Assembly (NCBI GenBank): GCA_021817565.1
Contig: JAKAUP010000003.1
Coordinates: forward strand, 1-64,000
DNA length: 64,000 nt
Source of the DNA: Microcaldota archaeon
GTDB taxonomy: Archaea > Micrarchaeota > Micrarchaeia > Micrarchaeales > Micrarchaeaceae
Reading direction: 5' to 3'
The notes under the pieces were generated by a model, which ran no database searches, was not told the origin of the DNA, and was given only the letters and a program-made list of their open reading frames with translations. How positions within the stretch are numbered: the stretch's first letter is position 1; each line of letters starts with the position of its first letter. This document shows positions 38,934 through 49,290 of this stretch, in pieces. The position numbers were made by a program, and so were the translations under genes.

Positions 38934-41539
38934 GGAATAGAAAAGGGATACTGCTTACTCTTGCAACACTGATACTCGTTATACTCATGTTAGCGGAGGT
39001 CTTCACATATGTGTCGTTGAACATATCCGGAAACCGGCTGGCAACACAACTTACTGAATCCGAGTCAGCGTCCGCAATAGGTACAAAACTAAACTTGGAG
39101 ATAAAGGCATTCCTGCATGAGCAGACGCTAGTGGCAGTTGGACTAGTAGACAGTGAAAGCCAAATACTAAGCGATAATATAACAAATGGCACGAGCACTG
39201 CCTCAAAAGTCCAAGCTTTGTTATCAAATGCAAACGCGATAAATGCGCCTGGTCCGGTTGTTTACTCGTACGACATAACTATAAACAACCCCGAACCAGA
39301 AGCCGCAAACGGCCCTTTCCAGCAGATGATAAACTTGACTGAAAGCGCATTTGGGAATTATATAGTATACAATGGTAATTTTGCGAACTTCGAATACTTT
39401 TACCAGAACGGCACGATAATCCCGGCGTGGATAGAGAGCAACGACTCGGGAAAACTGGTGACATGGGTTAGGCTAAATGGTGGTATACCAGGTGGCTCAA
39501 AAATTAACATCTATATAGGCTTTGCTCCAAAAACGCTAAACTTGCTATCCGCATCTAGCACGACAGGTATTGGAGAGGCACCGCAACTATCTACGACCTA
39601 TGCAGAGTATGATGATGGTGCGAAAGTGTTCAACTTCTACGACAACTTTGCAGGAACAAGCTTAAACCCGATGTGGACGGCAAGCGGCATAACTTATTCT
39701 GTGAATAATGGATTTTCTGCCACTGCAACCTCGTCAGAAGGCTATGTATTGAGTGAAAACCTCCCTATAAATCCTGCAGGGAATGTTATAGATTTTTATG
39801 GGACTAACTTTCAGACCTCCAGTTATTGGACAGCAGTGGGCGCAATAGATGAAAGGGAAACGCTTGGTTACTCGGGAAGCGGATTTGGAGATATGATAAT
39901 AGCCGGACAACCTACGGCTTCGGTAACTAACGGGCAGCAGAGGAATGTCTCTGGATGGACAGATTCCAGTGCTATCCAAACTTCCAATGTCCCTGCCGTA
40001 TGGACGGTAGAGCCTGTAAGCTCTTCTTCAACCGATTTCTACATGAACTATACTAAAGAGCAGACAGTCTCGACCAGCGCCGACACCTATCCCCTTTATG
40101 AGGGATTGGTTGCGGCTGGTGCATTTGACGCCGCGTATACATTTAACATACCGGTAAGTATCAATTGGTATCGTGCACGTACCTATCCACCTGACGGGGT
40201 TATGCCAAGTTATAGCTTTGGAACTGTAGGAGTTGGGAGTAGTGTTGGGGGTAATTACATAATACCGCTGCAAAATTATCTGCGGGTCTTAGAGCTACAG
40301 GCAGGCTATGAAGGAGAAAACCTGACAATCATCAATTCTAGCTTAACAGTAACGCAATATACCCCTCTTTTTATAAAGGTGGGTTATAGTGCGCTTGCTA
40401 AGATAGGTGTCGGAGGAGTTAATTCTTTCTATCCCATAAATGTTAATGTTACTGTTCCTACTGCGCCTTTAATTTCCCAAGCGAATATTGGAGATTTGCC
40501 GCCCGGAATTATAAGGTATGTACCGATAACCATAACAAATACCCAATCAACAGCTACGCCAGCGCCATTCCAACAAAGACTAAACGTAAATAGTAGCGAA
40601 TATTCAGCATACGAATCTGGAAATCTCCAGAATGTAGAGTTCTTCTACCAGAACTACACCATGATACCGAGCTGGCTGGAAAGCGGAAATTCTAACATAT
40701 CAGCGAATACCACTTACTGGCTCAACTTAGTGCAGGGTATACCCCCGCACAGTTCAATAACAGTTTACATGGGTTTTGCAAACATGACGACCAATTTACT
40801 AAACAACCAAACGACCGGAGAGGCGCCACAGCTCAGTTCAACCTATGCGAAATACGACAATGGCAAAAATGTTTTTGATGCTTATTTTGATGGCAATACC
40901 CAAATTTCTGAGTTTACAACCGGACCGAATAGCATAGTGTCTACAGCAACCGGCATTTCGTATGGCAGTAGCTCGATAAATGCGGTAAAACTGACGGCAA
41001 CCGCCAAAGATTATGCAATGGTATACAATAACCAGAGCGTGCCTTCCGGGGGATACGTTGCAGAAAGCAGCGTCCAGTATACTGGAGCTACCGAGACGCT
41101 TGGCTGGGCAGGATTATCTGATGGTTCTGATGCATCTGCCCCGTCGAACGCGATTGCGAGCGGACAGAATATTGGTGGGTATTATGGGGGAATGGACTGG
41201 CTTAATGGAGGTTACAACGGTGGTACTGCCTCTACAAGCAATCCCTCAGTCAGTACATGGTACTACGCACAGGCTGTTTACCCTGGTACTGCCGCCTCCA
41301 TTTTCAGCGCATCGCTGTTTAGTGACCAGGCACAGTCGGTGTTCCCATACTTCAACTCGGCTATAAGCGTTACCGTATCGGAAAATCCACTATCTACGGC
41401 AACATCAATGTACTTTGCCTTGCCTACCGGGAACGGAGCAGGAACTGGTGATATTGTATATTTCAACTGGGGACGCGTTCGCGCTTACCCACCCAATGGC
41501 GTGATGCCTGTTGTCTCGGTAGGCAGCGTGGTCGGTTAG
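38930..41539 (+). CDS. Prepilin-like surface protein with two DUF2341-type domains
   Basis: MRNRKGILLTLATLILVILMLAEVF; GPFQQMINLTESAFGNYIVYNGNFANFEYFYQNGTIIPAWIES and APFQQRLNVNSSEYSAYESGNLQNVEFFYQNYTMIPSWLES. Confidence 0.82.
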   Translation: MRNRKGILLTLATLILVILMLAEVFTYVSLNISGNRLATQLTESESASAIGTKLNLEIKAFLHEQTLVAVGLVDSESQILSDNITNGTSTASKVQALLSNANAINAPGPVVYSYDITINNPEPEAANGPFQQMINLTESAFGNYIVYNGNFANFEYFYQNGTIIPAWIESNDSGKLVTWVRLNGGIPGGSKINIYIGFAPKTLNLLSASSTTGIGEAPQLSTTYAEYDDGAKVFNFYDNFAGTSLNPMWTASGITYSVNNGFSATATSSEGYVLSENLPINPAGNVIDFYGTNFQTSSYWTAVGAIDERETLGYSGSGFGDMIIAGQPTASVTNGQQRNVSGWTDSSAIQTSNVPAVWTVEPVSSSSTDFYMNYTKEQTVSTSADTYPLYEGLVAAGAFDAAYTFNIPVSINWYRARTYPPDGVMPSYSFGTVGVGSSVGGNYIIPLQNYLRVLELQAGYEGENLTIINSSLTVTQYTPLFIKVGYSALAKIGVGGVNSFYPINVNVTVPTAPLISQANIGDLPPGIIRYVPITITNTQSTATPAPFQQRLNVNSSEYSAYESGNLQNVEFFYQNYTMIPSWLESGNSNISANTTYWLNLVQGIPPHSSITVYMGFANMTTNLLNNQTTGEAPQLSSTYAKYDNGKNVFDAYFDGNTQISEFTTGPNSIVSTATGISYGSSSINAVKLTATAKDYAMVYNNQSVPSGGYVAESSVQYTGATETLGWAGLSDGSDASAPSNAIASGQNIGGYYGGMDWLNGGYNGGTASTSNPSVSTWYYAQAVYPGTAASIFSASLFSDQAQSVFPYFNSAISVTVSENPLSTATSMYFALPTGNGAGTGDIVYFNWGRVRAYPPNGVMPVVSVGSVVG

Positions 41540-41581
41540 GGTATATAATAATATCTACTTCTAGCTATTAGAGTGTTTTTG

Positions 41582-42109
41582 ATGGAGCGGGTTTATATAC
41601 CAAGGGCAAGAATTCTGATGCTTGCCAGAAGCAATTATCTGCTTTCTGAACTTGAGAAGATAACAAATTGCAAGATAAAGCTTGACTTAAACGAGCATTT
41701 TGTTGAGATTTCGGGAAGTGACGCTTACTCGGAATACCTCTCAAAGGATGTTATTTCCGCGTTTGGCAGGGGCTTCGGCCTGAAAAAAGCTGGGAAGCTT
41801 TTAATTGATGACTATTACATAAAGATAATAGACCTCAAAGACTGGACCAGAAACAAGGCCAGGATAAAGAGGATAAAAAGCAGGATAATAGGCACTTCCG
41901 GAAGGGCAAAGGAACGGATTGAGCAGGACAGTTCAGCTGACATCAGCGTTTATGGCGGGACTATTGGGATAATAGGCAATCTTGAACAGATAAGGGAGGC
42001 AGAAACCGCTCTGCTTACAATAATAAAAGGCGGTTCGCACAGGCTGGCTTATAAGAGGTTGGAGTCGGTGCACAGGAACCATAAAAGCTCTGATGAAAGT
42101 TTGAAGTGA
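41582..42109 (+). CDS. KH-domain RNA-binding protein (archaeal Dim2/Krr1-like)
   Basis: YIPRARILMLARS...KIDLNEHFVEISG-type KH, RIKRIKSRIIGTSGRAKERIEQDSSADISVYGGTIGIIGNLEQIREAETALLTIIKGGSH. Confidence 0.88.
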   Translation: MERVYIPRARILMLARSNYLLSELEKITNCKIKLDLNEHFVEISGSDAYSEYLSKDVISAFGRGFGLKKAGKLLIDDYYIKIIDLKDWTRNKARIKRIKSRIIGTSGRAKERIEQDSSADISVYGGTIGIIGNLEQIREAETALLTIIKGGSHRLAYKRLESVHRNHKSSDESLK

Positions 42110-42113
42110 TAAT

Positions 42114-43685
42114 ATGGAAAAGAGCGCAGATGACATATTCCAGGGTTTTAAGGAGCATTCGATAGCAGAATTCTTCAAAAGGAATAAGCAGATGCTTGGT
42201 TACTCAGGAAGAGTTCACTCTATGGTAACAGTCGTACATGAGTACGTATCTAATTCCATGGACGCTTGCGAGGAGGCAGGAATACTCCCATCCATCTCAG
42301 TAAAGATAAACCAGCTTGGAGAGGAAAGGTACGGCATAAGCGTTGAGGACAACGGGCCAGGTATACCGAGAAAGTTCATCGGAAAAGCTCTTGGAACGAT
42401 ACTTACCGGTACAAAATTCCATGTTTATAGGCAGCAGAGGGGACAACAGGGCATAGGCGCCGCCGGCTGCACTCTCTTCTCGCAGATAACGACCGGCAAG
42501 CCTATTTTAGTAAGGTCGTCGACTGGCAAGGACTCTTATAACTGTAATATCTCCATAGATATAGCCAAGAATAAGCCGATAGTGGACAACTTAAAAGAAG
42601 AACGTAAGGAGAGAGGCCTATCAGTAAGCGGGGAATTTGAAGGGATAAAGTACGAGAATAGCGAGAAAAGCGTTTTTGAATACCTTAGGCGCACAGCTCT
42701 CGCGAACCCCCACGTAGAGATACTTTTCAACGCCCCGGATGGGAAAGAGTATATATTTCCGAGGGCTGTTGAAACCATCCCGAGCCCTTCTAAGCCGATA
42801 AAACCGCATCCGCTTGGAGTAAGCGTAAATGATATATTAGATTTTTCAAAAACGAGCCAGAGCAGGAAAGTTTCGGTTTTTTTGGGAGAGACCTTTGCTA
42901 GAATGAGCCAGGGAAAAGTATCCGAACTTGAAGAACTGCTGGGAAATGAGATAATGGATAAACCTCCGTCTCAGTTGAGTTGGGATGACTCTGAGCGCTT
43001 GATAAAGATCTTCAAATCTATAAAGTGGATTGCACCTGATGCCGGCGCCATAAGTTCCATAGGAAAAGACCAAATAAAGGCGGCGATAGAGAACATACTT
43101 ACTCCTGAATACGTCTATATAATAGAAAGAAAGCCGCAGGTGCTGCACGGAGGCATACCATTCATAGTGGAGGCGGCAATAGCATACGGCGGAAACAGCG
43201 GAAGAAAAGGCTCTGAGGAGGAATACACAGGGAGCATAATGCGCTTTGCAAACCGTGTACCGTTGCTGTTTGACGCGGGCAGCTGTGCAATAACGGAGGC
43301 CGTCAGAGAGATACAGTGGAAACGGTATGGGATAGATATAGAAAACAAGCCTGTGAGCGTTTTTGTGAATGTATCATCTGTGTATATACCTTATTCCGGA
43401 GTGGGCAAAGAGGCGATATCTAAGGAGGAAGAACTCATAGAGGAGATAAGGCTTGCACTTATGGATACTGCAAGAGGCCTCCAAAGATACATTGGCGGCA
43501 AGCAGAAGGTAAGCGCTGCAAAAACGCGGTATAAGACGCTCATGAACTATGCCGGCCAGCTCTCCTCCGACCTTTCCTATCTGACAAAGAAGGACAAAAA
43601 GAGCATTGATGAGTCGCTTGAGAAGCTTGTGCTTAAGCATTACCCAAAAGCGAAGGATGATAATACTAACAGAGATGAAAGCTAA
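42114..43685 (+). CDS. top6B: DNA topoisomerase VI subunit B
   Basis: VHEYVSNSMDACEEAGILPSISVKI; EDNGPGIPRKFIGKALGTILTGTKFH; RQQRGQQGIGAAGCTLFSQ. Confidence 0.96.
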   Translation: MEKSADDIFQGFKEHSIAEFFKRNKQMLGYSGRVHSMVTVVHEYVSNSMDACEEAGILPSISVKINQLGEERYGISVEDNGPGIPRKFIGKALGTILTGTKFHVYRQQRGQQGIGAAGCTLFSQITTGKPILVRSSTGKDSYNCNISIDIAKNKPIVDNLKEERKERGLSVSGEFEGIKYENSEKSVFEYLRRTALANPHVEILFNAPDGKEYIFPRAVETIPSPSKPIKPHPLGVSVNDILDFSKTSQSRKVSVFLGETFARMSQGKVSELEELLGNEIMDKPPSQLSWDDSERLIKIFKSIKWIAPDAGAISSIGKDQIKAAIENILTPEYVYIIERKPQVLHGGIPFIVEAAIAYGGNSGRKGSEEEYTGSIMRFANRVPLLFDAGSCAITEAVREIQWKRYGIDIENKPVSVFVNVSSVYIPYSGVGKEAISKEEELIEEIRLALMDTARGLQRYIGGKQKVSAAKTRYKTLMNYAGQLSSDLSYLTKKDKKSIDESLEKLVLKHYPKAKDDNTNRDES

Positions 43686-43691
43686 TGAAAA

Positions 43692-46064
43692 TTACACAAT
43701 CTCAGGATTAGATGCATCTATTAGTCTTATCTGCCCAGTAGATATAAACATGCGCAACTTGACCGCACTGTCCTTTTGGTTGAATGAAAGCTTTTCCGTG
43801 AATTCATATAACGCTGTGCTGTTTATAAATGCAATATAGGTCTTGGTTCCGCTTTTTATCGGTATCTTTTTGAACTTTGTAGTTTTTGAGTTTATGATTA
43901 TAAGTATCTTCTCTCCCCTAAGTGTTATTACAATGTCCGCGTCTTTGCTTGAATCAATCTCTGTGAATGGGATTGCGTGCGTTACCATGTATATCCTCAA
44001 TTTCTTGAATGTTGCAAGGTACTCTATGTCGTGTCCGGTTTGCTCTTCCCACTTCTTCGGCCCGTATAGGTTATCTACCACCTTAATGTCGCCATTTCCA
44101 ACAAGCCTTGTTAATATTAGATCCACATTATTAAGCGTCAGGTTTACAGGCATATTATTGTATCTGAGATAGTTAGAAATTGCAACCCTTACTTCAGGCA
44201 CTGAAAGGGGCATATACTTCCAGTGATAGTACATATTTAGCTTATCGAAAGTGCCTACTACGTCTTGCCTGCTCAGTTTTATGTCTGTGACCTTGTGTGG
44301 AGGCAGGTCTGGCACGTCCACATATATGTCATCCCTCATCGGTGCCCTTACCGCCACCACTATAAAAAGGGTAATCAGACCGACAACCGCTATCTCTATT
44401 ATTTGGTTGTTCTGCCCGGAGTTTGATGGATTAAATGTAGTAAAGTTAAATACGCTTGAAAGCATTGAGAAATTGAATGTTACTTTGCCAGTTGGTATTG
44501 CAGATCCCCTGGGTAGCTGATAGCTTACCACGCCGCCATTTATCGTTCCATTTTGTGGGTATTCCTTATTTACTGTAAGCGTGTAGTTAACATTGGATAA
44601 TGGAACATTGTCAGAAAGGAGGCTGAAATTTATTATCCCCTTTGTGAGGTTTACTGATGTTATGTTTATTTTGATCGGTTTTATCTGAAATGCGGATTCG
44701 GCATAGTTGAGACCAGAAGGGCTTGATAGCTTAGCTATGTAGTTTCCTGGCGGAAGCATGAAATCTAGCGGAACTATAAATGTGTAATTTCCCTCCGCGT
44801 TTTGTACGTTTGATAACGTTACTCTTTCGGTTTGAGCGTTTATTATATTATAGATCGATATGTAAGACTGCAATACTTCGGGCTTATTTGTACCGGTTAT
44901 GACCGTAAGTTGAGCATCAAATCCATATCCTGGCAATACTATACCAGGCATCGAAAATACTCCGTCCAAGACGTAATTCGGTTTATATGTGATGTATATA
45001 TAGGTATAATTATCCTCTATGGAATAGTTTTTGCTGTTCTCTACAACGGTTCTTAGATATCCGCGATTTAGCAGGTTTATCTTATTTGAAAGCAGAAGTA
45101 GGCTAGATGCATTGTTTTGAAATGAATAATTTATAAGTGGGTCCTTAAGCTGCATCACTACATTTGAAGTTGATGTCCCCGGATAGAAAGAGATTGATGA
45201 GGATGAGTATTTTGGGAGCCAGAATAACTGTGAAACCGCTCTGGCCATATCAAATCCTGCCGATGGTGCGTTAGGCCATTCTTCTAGGACATTAGGAAAT
45301 GCGATGATTGTGGCGTTTGAAACGTTTTCGTAAGTTGCAGGACCATACACGCTACCGTTAGAGAATTTGAATGTTGCGTTATTTAACCTGTATCCCAAAG
45401 TATTACTTATGGCTGGGACTGGGATTGTTGTTAGATAGCTCGGCGTATTATTATTAGGCACGACAGTGGGGCCGGCCAGCATATAAGAGAAGTTCTCTCC
45501 TATGTACATTATATTTACTCCACGGTTAAGAAGGCTGGTTATAGTGCTTGTGTTGGTACCTGGTACATTGTTGAACATAAAATTTGGCATATAGCCGCTT
45601 ATTATTACTAGCAGAGAATCGTTGGACGCGCTTTCCGGGTTTGATATCACGGTTGCGTTTCGTGCATTTGGAACGCCAAATTCGGATAGGTAATTGAAGA
45701 ATGAAGTTATTACCTGCTGGTAGTTACCGCACCTGAAGCAGCCGGTTGATGGGTCTAAAACGTATATTTGTTGTGGGGGAGGGCGCTTGAAAATGGTTGT
45801 GTTCATGTATATGTATGATTCATTAACTGCGTTGTAAGATATGATTGAGTATGGCACAATTGAACGTGAATTATTGTAATATGCAAACCCGTTTTCTACA
45901 AAATGCGCGCTGAGAAACGGCTTTTGATAGGTTGGAGCGTATGCGCGCAGAGCGGCAGTTATTACAAAGTACATATATAACATCAACAATGCGAAAACAA
46001 TGACTACCGCTAATATTATCATTAAGTATCTCTTGCTGATTGTAAATTTCCTTACCTCTGGCAC
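43692..46064 (-). CDS. Large bitopic membrane protein of the T4SS-like cluster; large outer domain, C-terminal cytoplasmic domain
   Basis: 790 aa; TM at N-term and ~aa 560 (IIEIAVVGLITLFIVVAVRAPMRDD); cytoplasmic wHTH/nuclease-like tail (DADIVITLRGEKILIIINSKT). Confidence 0.75.
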   Translation of the reverse strand: MPEVRKFTISKRYLMIILAVVIVFALLMLYMYFVITAALRAYAPTYQKPFLSAHFVENGFAYYNNSRSIVPYSIISYNAVNESYIYMNTTIFKRPPPQQIYVLDPSTGCFRCGNYQQVITSFFNYLSEFGVPNARNATVISNPESASNDSLLVIISGYMPNFMFNNVPGTNTSTITSLLNRGVNIMYIGENFSYMLAGPTVVPNNNTPSYLTTIPVPAISNTLGYRLNNATFKFSNGSVYGPATYENVSNATIIAFPNVLEEWPNAPSAGFDMARAVSQLFWLPKYSSSSISFYPGTSTSNVVMQLKDPLINYSFQNNASSLLLLSNKINLLNRGYLRTVVENSKNYSIEDNYTYIYITYKPNYVLDGVFSMPGIVLPGYGFDAQLTVITGTNKPEVLQSYISIYNIINAQTERVTLSNVQNAEGNYTFIVPLDFMLPPGNYIAKLSSPSGLNYAESAFQIKPIKINITSVNLTKGIINFSLLSDNVPLSNVNYTLTVNKEYPQNGTINGGVVSYQLPRGSAIPTGKVTFNFSMLSSVFNFTTFNPSNSGQNNQIIEIAVVGLITLFIVVAVRAPMRDDIYVDVPDLPPHKVTDIKLSRQDVVGTFDKLNMYYHWKYMPLSVPEVRVAISNYLRYNNMPVNLTLNNVDLILTRLVGNGDIKVVDNLYGPKKWEEQTGHDIEYLATFKKLRIYMVTHAIPFTEIDSSKDADIVITLRGEKILIIINSKTTKFKKIPIKSGTKTYIAFINSTALYEFTEKLSFNQKDSAVKLRMFISTGQIRLIDASNPEIV

Positions 46065-46228
46065 CTTATCCCTTGCTCATATTTACTTTTCCTTATTAGC
46101 AAACAATTTTGTGAATACCTTCTCAAATAATCTTGATGCGATGTTGCTCTGAGGTTTAGTGCTTTTGATTATATGATATATCCTAACGTACCTCAGTCTC
46201 TTGATGATGTTTGCTTTATAAAGCATTT

Positions 46229-46960
46229 CTATCCCTTAAGCTCTATATATTTAAGAGATACCATTTTGTTAAGTATCTGCTCAACTCTCGGTTGGGGAAC
46301 GTTCTTTGTCTTTGAAAATTCTTCGATATCGATGGTATTGTCGTGCGATTCTATCCAATCATCTATCATTACCATAATTGATTGGTCTGAATAGCTCTCT
46401 AGTTCCTTTAACCTTGCTTTTAATTGCTCGTTCTCCTCCGTCAACGAGCTTGACTTTGATATAAGTGATTTATTTGAGTTTGTAAGCTCTATATTTAGCC
46501 TCTTTGTTTCCCTGTAGTCGTTAAGGAGTGATTCGTAATTTCCGTAAAGTGTGCTATAGCTCTGTGACAGCGACTGAAGCACACTGTCTATGGCGGAGTC
46601 TATGTGCTGATAGAAGGTTTTCGCATCCACCTCATAGATGTCCGATATTAATGAAAGCATCCCGCTCAGCGTTTTTATTATGAATAAATGCCGGAGCTTT
46701 TCGCTTGAGTCTGGAGCTACGGAATATTTGACGGATATAGAATCGTTCTTTAGTGTGAATATGAAAAATAGGTATGGGTTCTTTTGCATGTCTGTGCTTT
46801 CGACACTTATTATATTAAACGCGTTCCCTTCGGTTTTCAGTTCAAACGTATTCAAAGAGTTTATCCTGTCCTGGATCTCACTCATTTTGCCCAAAAGCTT
46901 CGCAGTAAAAGTAAACTCGCTTATCTTGGGTTCTTGCAGAACAATTTCCTTCTCAGCCAT
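46229..46960 (-). CDS. Coiled-coil protein with C-terminal winged-helix-like domain
   Basis: Heptad-like YRETKRLNIELTNSNKSLISKSSSLTEENEQLKARLKELE; SKTKNVPQPRVEQILNKMVSLKYIELKG. Confidence 0.75.
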   Translation of the reverse strand: MAEKEIVLQEPKISEFTFTAKLLGKMSEIQDRINSLNTFELKTEGNAFNIISVESTDMQKNPYLFFIFTLKNDSISVKYSVAPDSSEKLRHLFIIKTLSGMLSLISDIYEVDAKTFYQHIDSAIDSVLQSLSQSYSTLYGNYESLLNDYRETKRLNIELTNSNKSLISKSSSLTEENEQLKARLKELESYSDQSIMVMIDDWIESHDNTIDIEEFSKTKNVPQPRVEQILNKMVSLKYIELKG

Positions 46961-46995
46961 ACTATCTTTTTGGGCGGGAATGTTTTTATTACTAA

Positions 46996-47406
46996 CTAAT
47001 GCTCCTTAGGCTTTTTCCTCTTTGAGTTTGCCTCATTTTTCCCTAATTCAGTCTTATTATCCAATTCAAGCGCAGGTATATAACTCAAAAGCGATAGCAG
47101 ATACATAAATGCGATAAGCAGCAGTCCGGCAAATATTGAGTAAGCTTTTATGCCCCCTATAAGAATCCAGAAAAACGTTGCGATGACCCCTATCCCAGTA
47201 TAAGCAAACCTTTTCTTGTTGAATGATGCTCTTGCTGCGCGATACTTCTTGTAGCAATCCCTGCATACAACAAGTTCGTACCCTTTTTCGTTCTTTGTGA
47301 TGTTTCTCTTAAACCACCTTATCGCGTTTATAACACTATCATCCCTTACCTTAAGCCCTTTTTTCTCGAGTCCGCAAATTATGCAACGTGTATTTCCCAT
47401 TTTCAC
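46996..47406 (-). CDS. Zinc-ribbon membrane protein
   Basis: CIICG...VVCRDCYKKY (CxxC/CxxC) followed by two TMs. Confidence 0.75.
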   Translation of the reverse strand: MKMGNTRCIICGLEKKGLKVRDDSVINAIRWFKRNITKNEKGYELVVCRDCYKKYRAARASFNKKRFAYTGIGVIATFFWILIGGIKAYSIFAGLLLIAFMYLLSLLSYIPALELDNKTELGKNEANSKRKKPKEH

Positions 47407-47705
47407 ACCTCTACCTTTGCCCTGTATATATGACCTGCTTGCGCAAGCATCTTCTCCTCATCCACCATATCAAGCACCCTGCTCAATCTTATGTCGTCCA
47501 TACCTAATCTCCGCATAATCTGTATTATCTTGTTTCTTGAAAGGCTAGTCTTCTCCAGCAGCAATACAAATGCAATCACATTTATGTGCATATGCTTTTT
47601 CTCTACTTCCGCTATGATGGATTCGATTTGTGGCTCTTTTACGCCGTATGCTACCAGCATTTTCTTTATCTCCTTCTTTGAGATTGAATATGATATACCA
47701 GCCAT
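47403..47705 (-). CDS. Small helical hypothetical protein of the T4SS-like cluster
   Basis: 100 aa; 4-nt overlap with downstream gene. Confidence 0.65.
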   Translation of the reverse strand: MAGISYSISKKEIKKMLVAYGVKEPQIESIIAEVEKKHMHINVIAFVLLLEKTSLSRNKIIQIMRRLGMDDIRLSRVLDMVDEEKMLAQAGHIYRAKVEV

Positions 47706-47715
47706 TATTTACCGC

Positions 47716-49236
47716 CTATGTATGCTCTGCCATCCCTATATCAGATATTATCCTAGTTATTATAATATCATCTATGCTGAGGCTCTTCAAGAATGATATT
47801 ATATCGCGGGTATTTGAATTGTTCCTTGTAAGCAACCCTACGAATTCTCGCATGCTTATGCTTCTGTTATTAGACTCTATAGCAGATATTATTCCGGCTA
47901 TGGCGTCAGAGCTCATGTTTATCTCTATCAGCTTGTTCTTCAGTTCAGCAGCTTCAAACTGGTAATCCTTTGGCATTGCCCTGGAGTCAAGCTCGCTTTT
48001 TGTAAGTATTTCAGTCATGTCTATTCTATATACGTACAGTGGTTCTTCGCCGCGTATGCGTTCCAAGGTGAATACCTGCGGGAAATTCAGGTTGCTTTGG
48101 AAGGCCATATCTACTGCCGCTTGCCCAACTCCGAATTTGGATATCTCCTCCCTTATTGCGTCTGAAAAGTTAAGCGAGCTCTGTATGTAATTCAGGAATT
48201 TCTCGAACCTTGTCCTTAGTATGAATGTCGTGCCCACATTGGAGAATATCGCCTCGTTTATATCTGTCGGGTTTTGTGATGCCACAATCAACCCAAACTG
48301 GTATTTCCTGCCTTCCCTGACAATCATTACTGCGTCGCTCTTTTCATCCCCAGCTATCTTCCAAGCTTCGTCCAATACGACTAGGGTCTTAAGTCCTTTA
48401 TTCACGTTCCACCCCTCTATCCTCATTCTCTCTTTTAGTATTTGTAATATGACAAGAGCCGCAAGCGCTCTGTGCTGCTCGTCCGGAAGCCCGGAGAGGT
48501 CAATATCAACAAGCCCGGAAGAAGCTAGCTTTTTCATATCTATTGTGCTCTTTCTTGAGAAGAAATCTTGACCTTCCCTGGCAAACTGTCTTAGGCGGTA
48601 TATGGCGTTTTCCAATTCTGCAGGATACTCATACGTGCCTTCTTGGAGTTTTTCCTGAAGCAACGATATGACGTTGTGCAAAGTTGGACATTCCTTTCCT
48701 TCGGGTGGAGGCACAGGGAGCTTAAAACCCATGTTTGTATATGATTGTTCTATACCTTCCTCTGTTAGCCTACGCTGCTCTGGGAACATCGATATGTCTG
48801 TGAGTATCTCCAGAGCGTTCATTATCTGTTTTGTCCTGTTTATTGGGGGTATCCCAGATAGGTCTAGTATGTTTAGGTAGTCGCCCTTGCCGAGCGATAT
48901 TATCTTCCCGTTGCTCTGCCTTACCCAATCAAGGTACTCGGCAGCCCAGTCTATTATTATTGCATTGGTGCCCCATATGTAGTTTGCCCTTATGAGAAAG
49001 GTCTTAACGAAGTAGCTTTTTCCTGATCCGGTTATGCCGACCACTGCTATATGTGGATTTGTGACGTTTTCGAATGACCAGCTGAACGGCACCTTGAATA
49101 TGCTTGTTGTACCGACAAAAATTGCTTTGTATGGATCGTTTATTAGAACGCTTGCCGGAGGCTCGGATGGTCTCGAGATAAATGATCGTTTAGCTATCTC
49201 GTTGCTCATTATGTATTGAAATTTTAGTATGCTCAT
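47716..49236 (-). CDS. VirB4/TraC/HerA-like AAA+ ATPase
   Basis: NPHIAVVGITGSGKSYFVKTFLIRANYIWGTNAIIIDWAAEYLDWV; LVVLDEAWKIAGDEKSDAVMIVREGRKYQFGLIVASQNPTDI. Confidence 0.92.
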   Translation of the reverse strand: MSILKFQYIMSNEIAKRSFISRPSEPPASVLINDPYKAIFVGTTSIFKVPFSWSFENVTNPHIAVVGITGSGKSYFVKTFLIRANYIWGTNAIIIDWAAEYLDWVRQSNGKIISLGKGDYLNILDLSGIPPINRTKQIMNALEILTDISMFPEQRRLTEEGIEQSYTNMGFKLPVPPPEGKECPTLHNVISLLQEKLQEGTYEYPAELENAIYRLRQFAREGQDFFSRKSTIDMKKLASSGLVDIDLSGLPDEQHRALAALVILQILKERMRIEGWNVNKGLKTLVVLDEAWKIAGDEKSDAVMIVREGRKYQFGLIVASQNPTDINEAIFSNVGTTFILRTRFEKFLNYIQSSLNFSDAIREEISKFGVGQAAVDMAFQSNLNFPQVFTLERIRGEEPLYVYRIDMTEILTKSELDSRAMPKDYQFEAAELKNKLIEINMSSDAIAGIISAIESNNRSISMREFVGLLTRNNSNTRDIISFLKSLSIDDIIITRIISDIGMAEHT

Positions 49237-49290
49237 TCATCTCTACCTAGATTACTTTGATTGAAAGGGTATTTATTGTTTCTTGGATGT

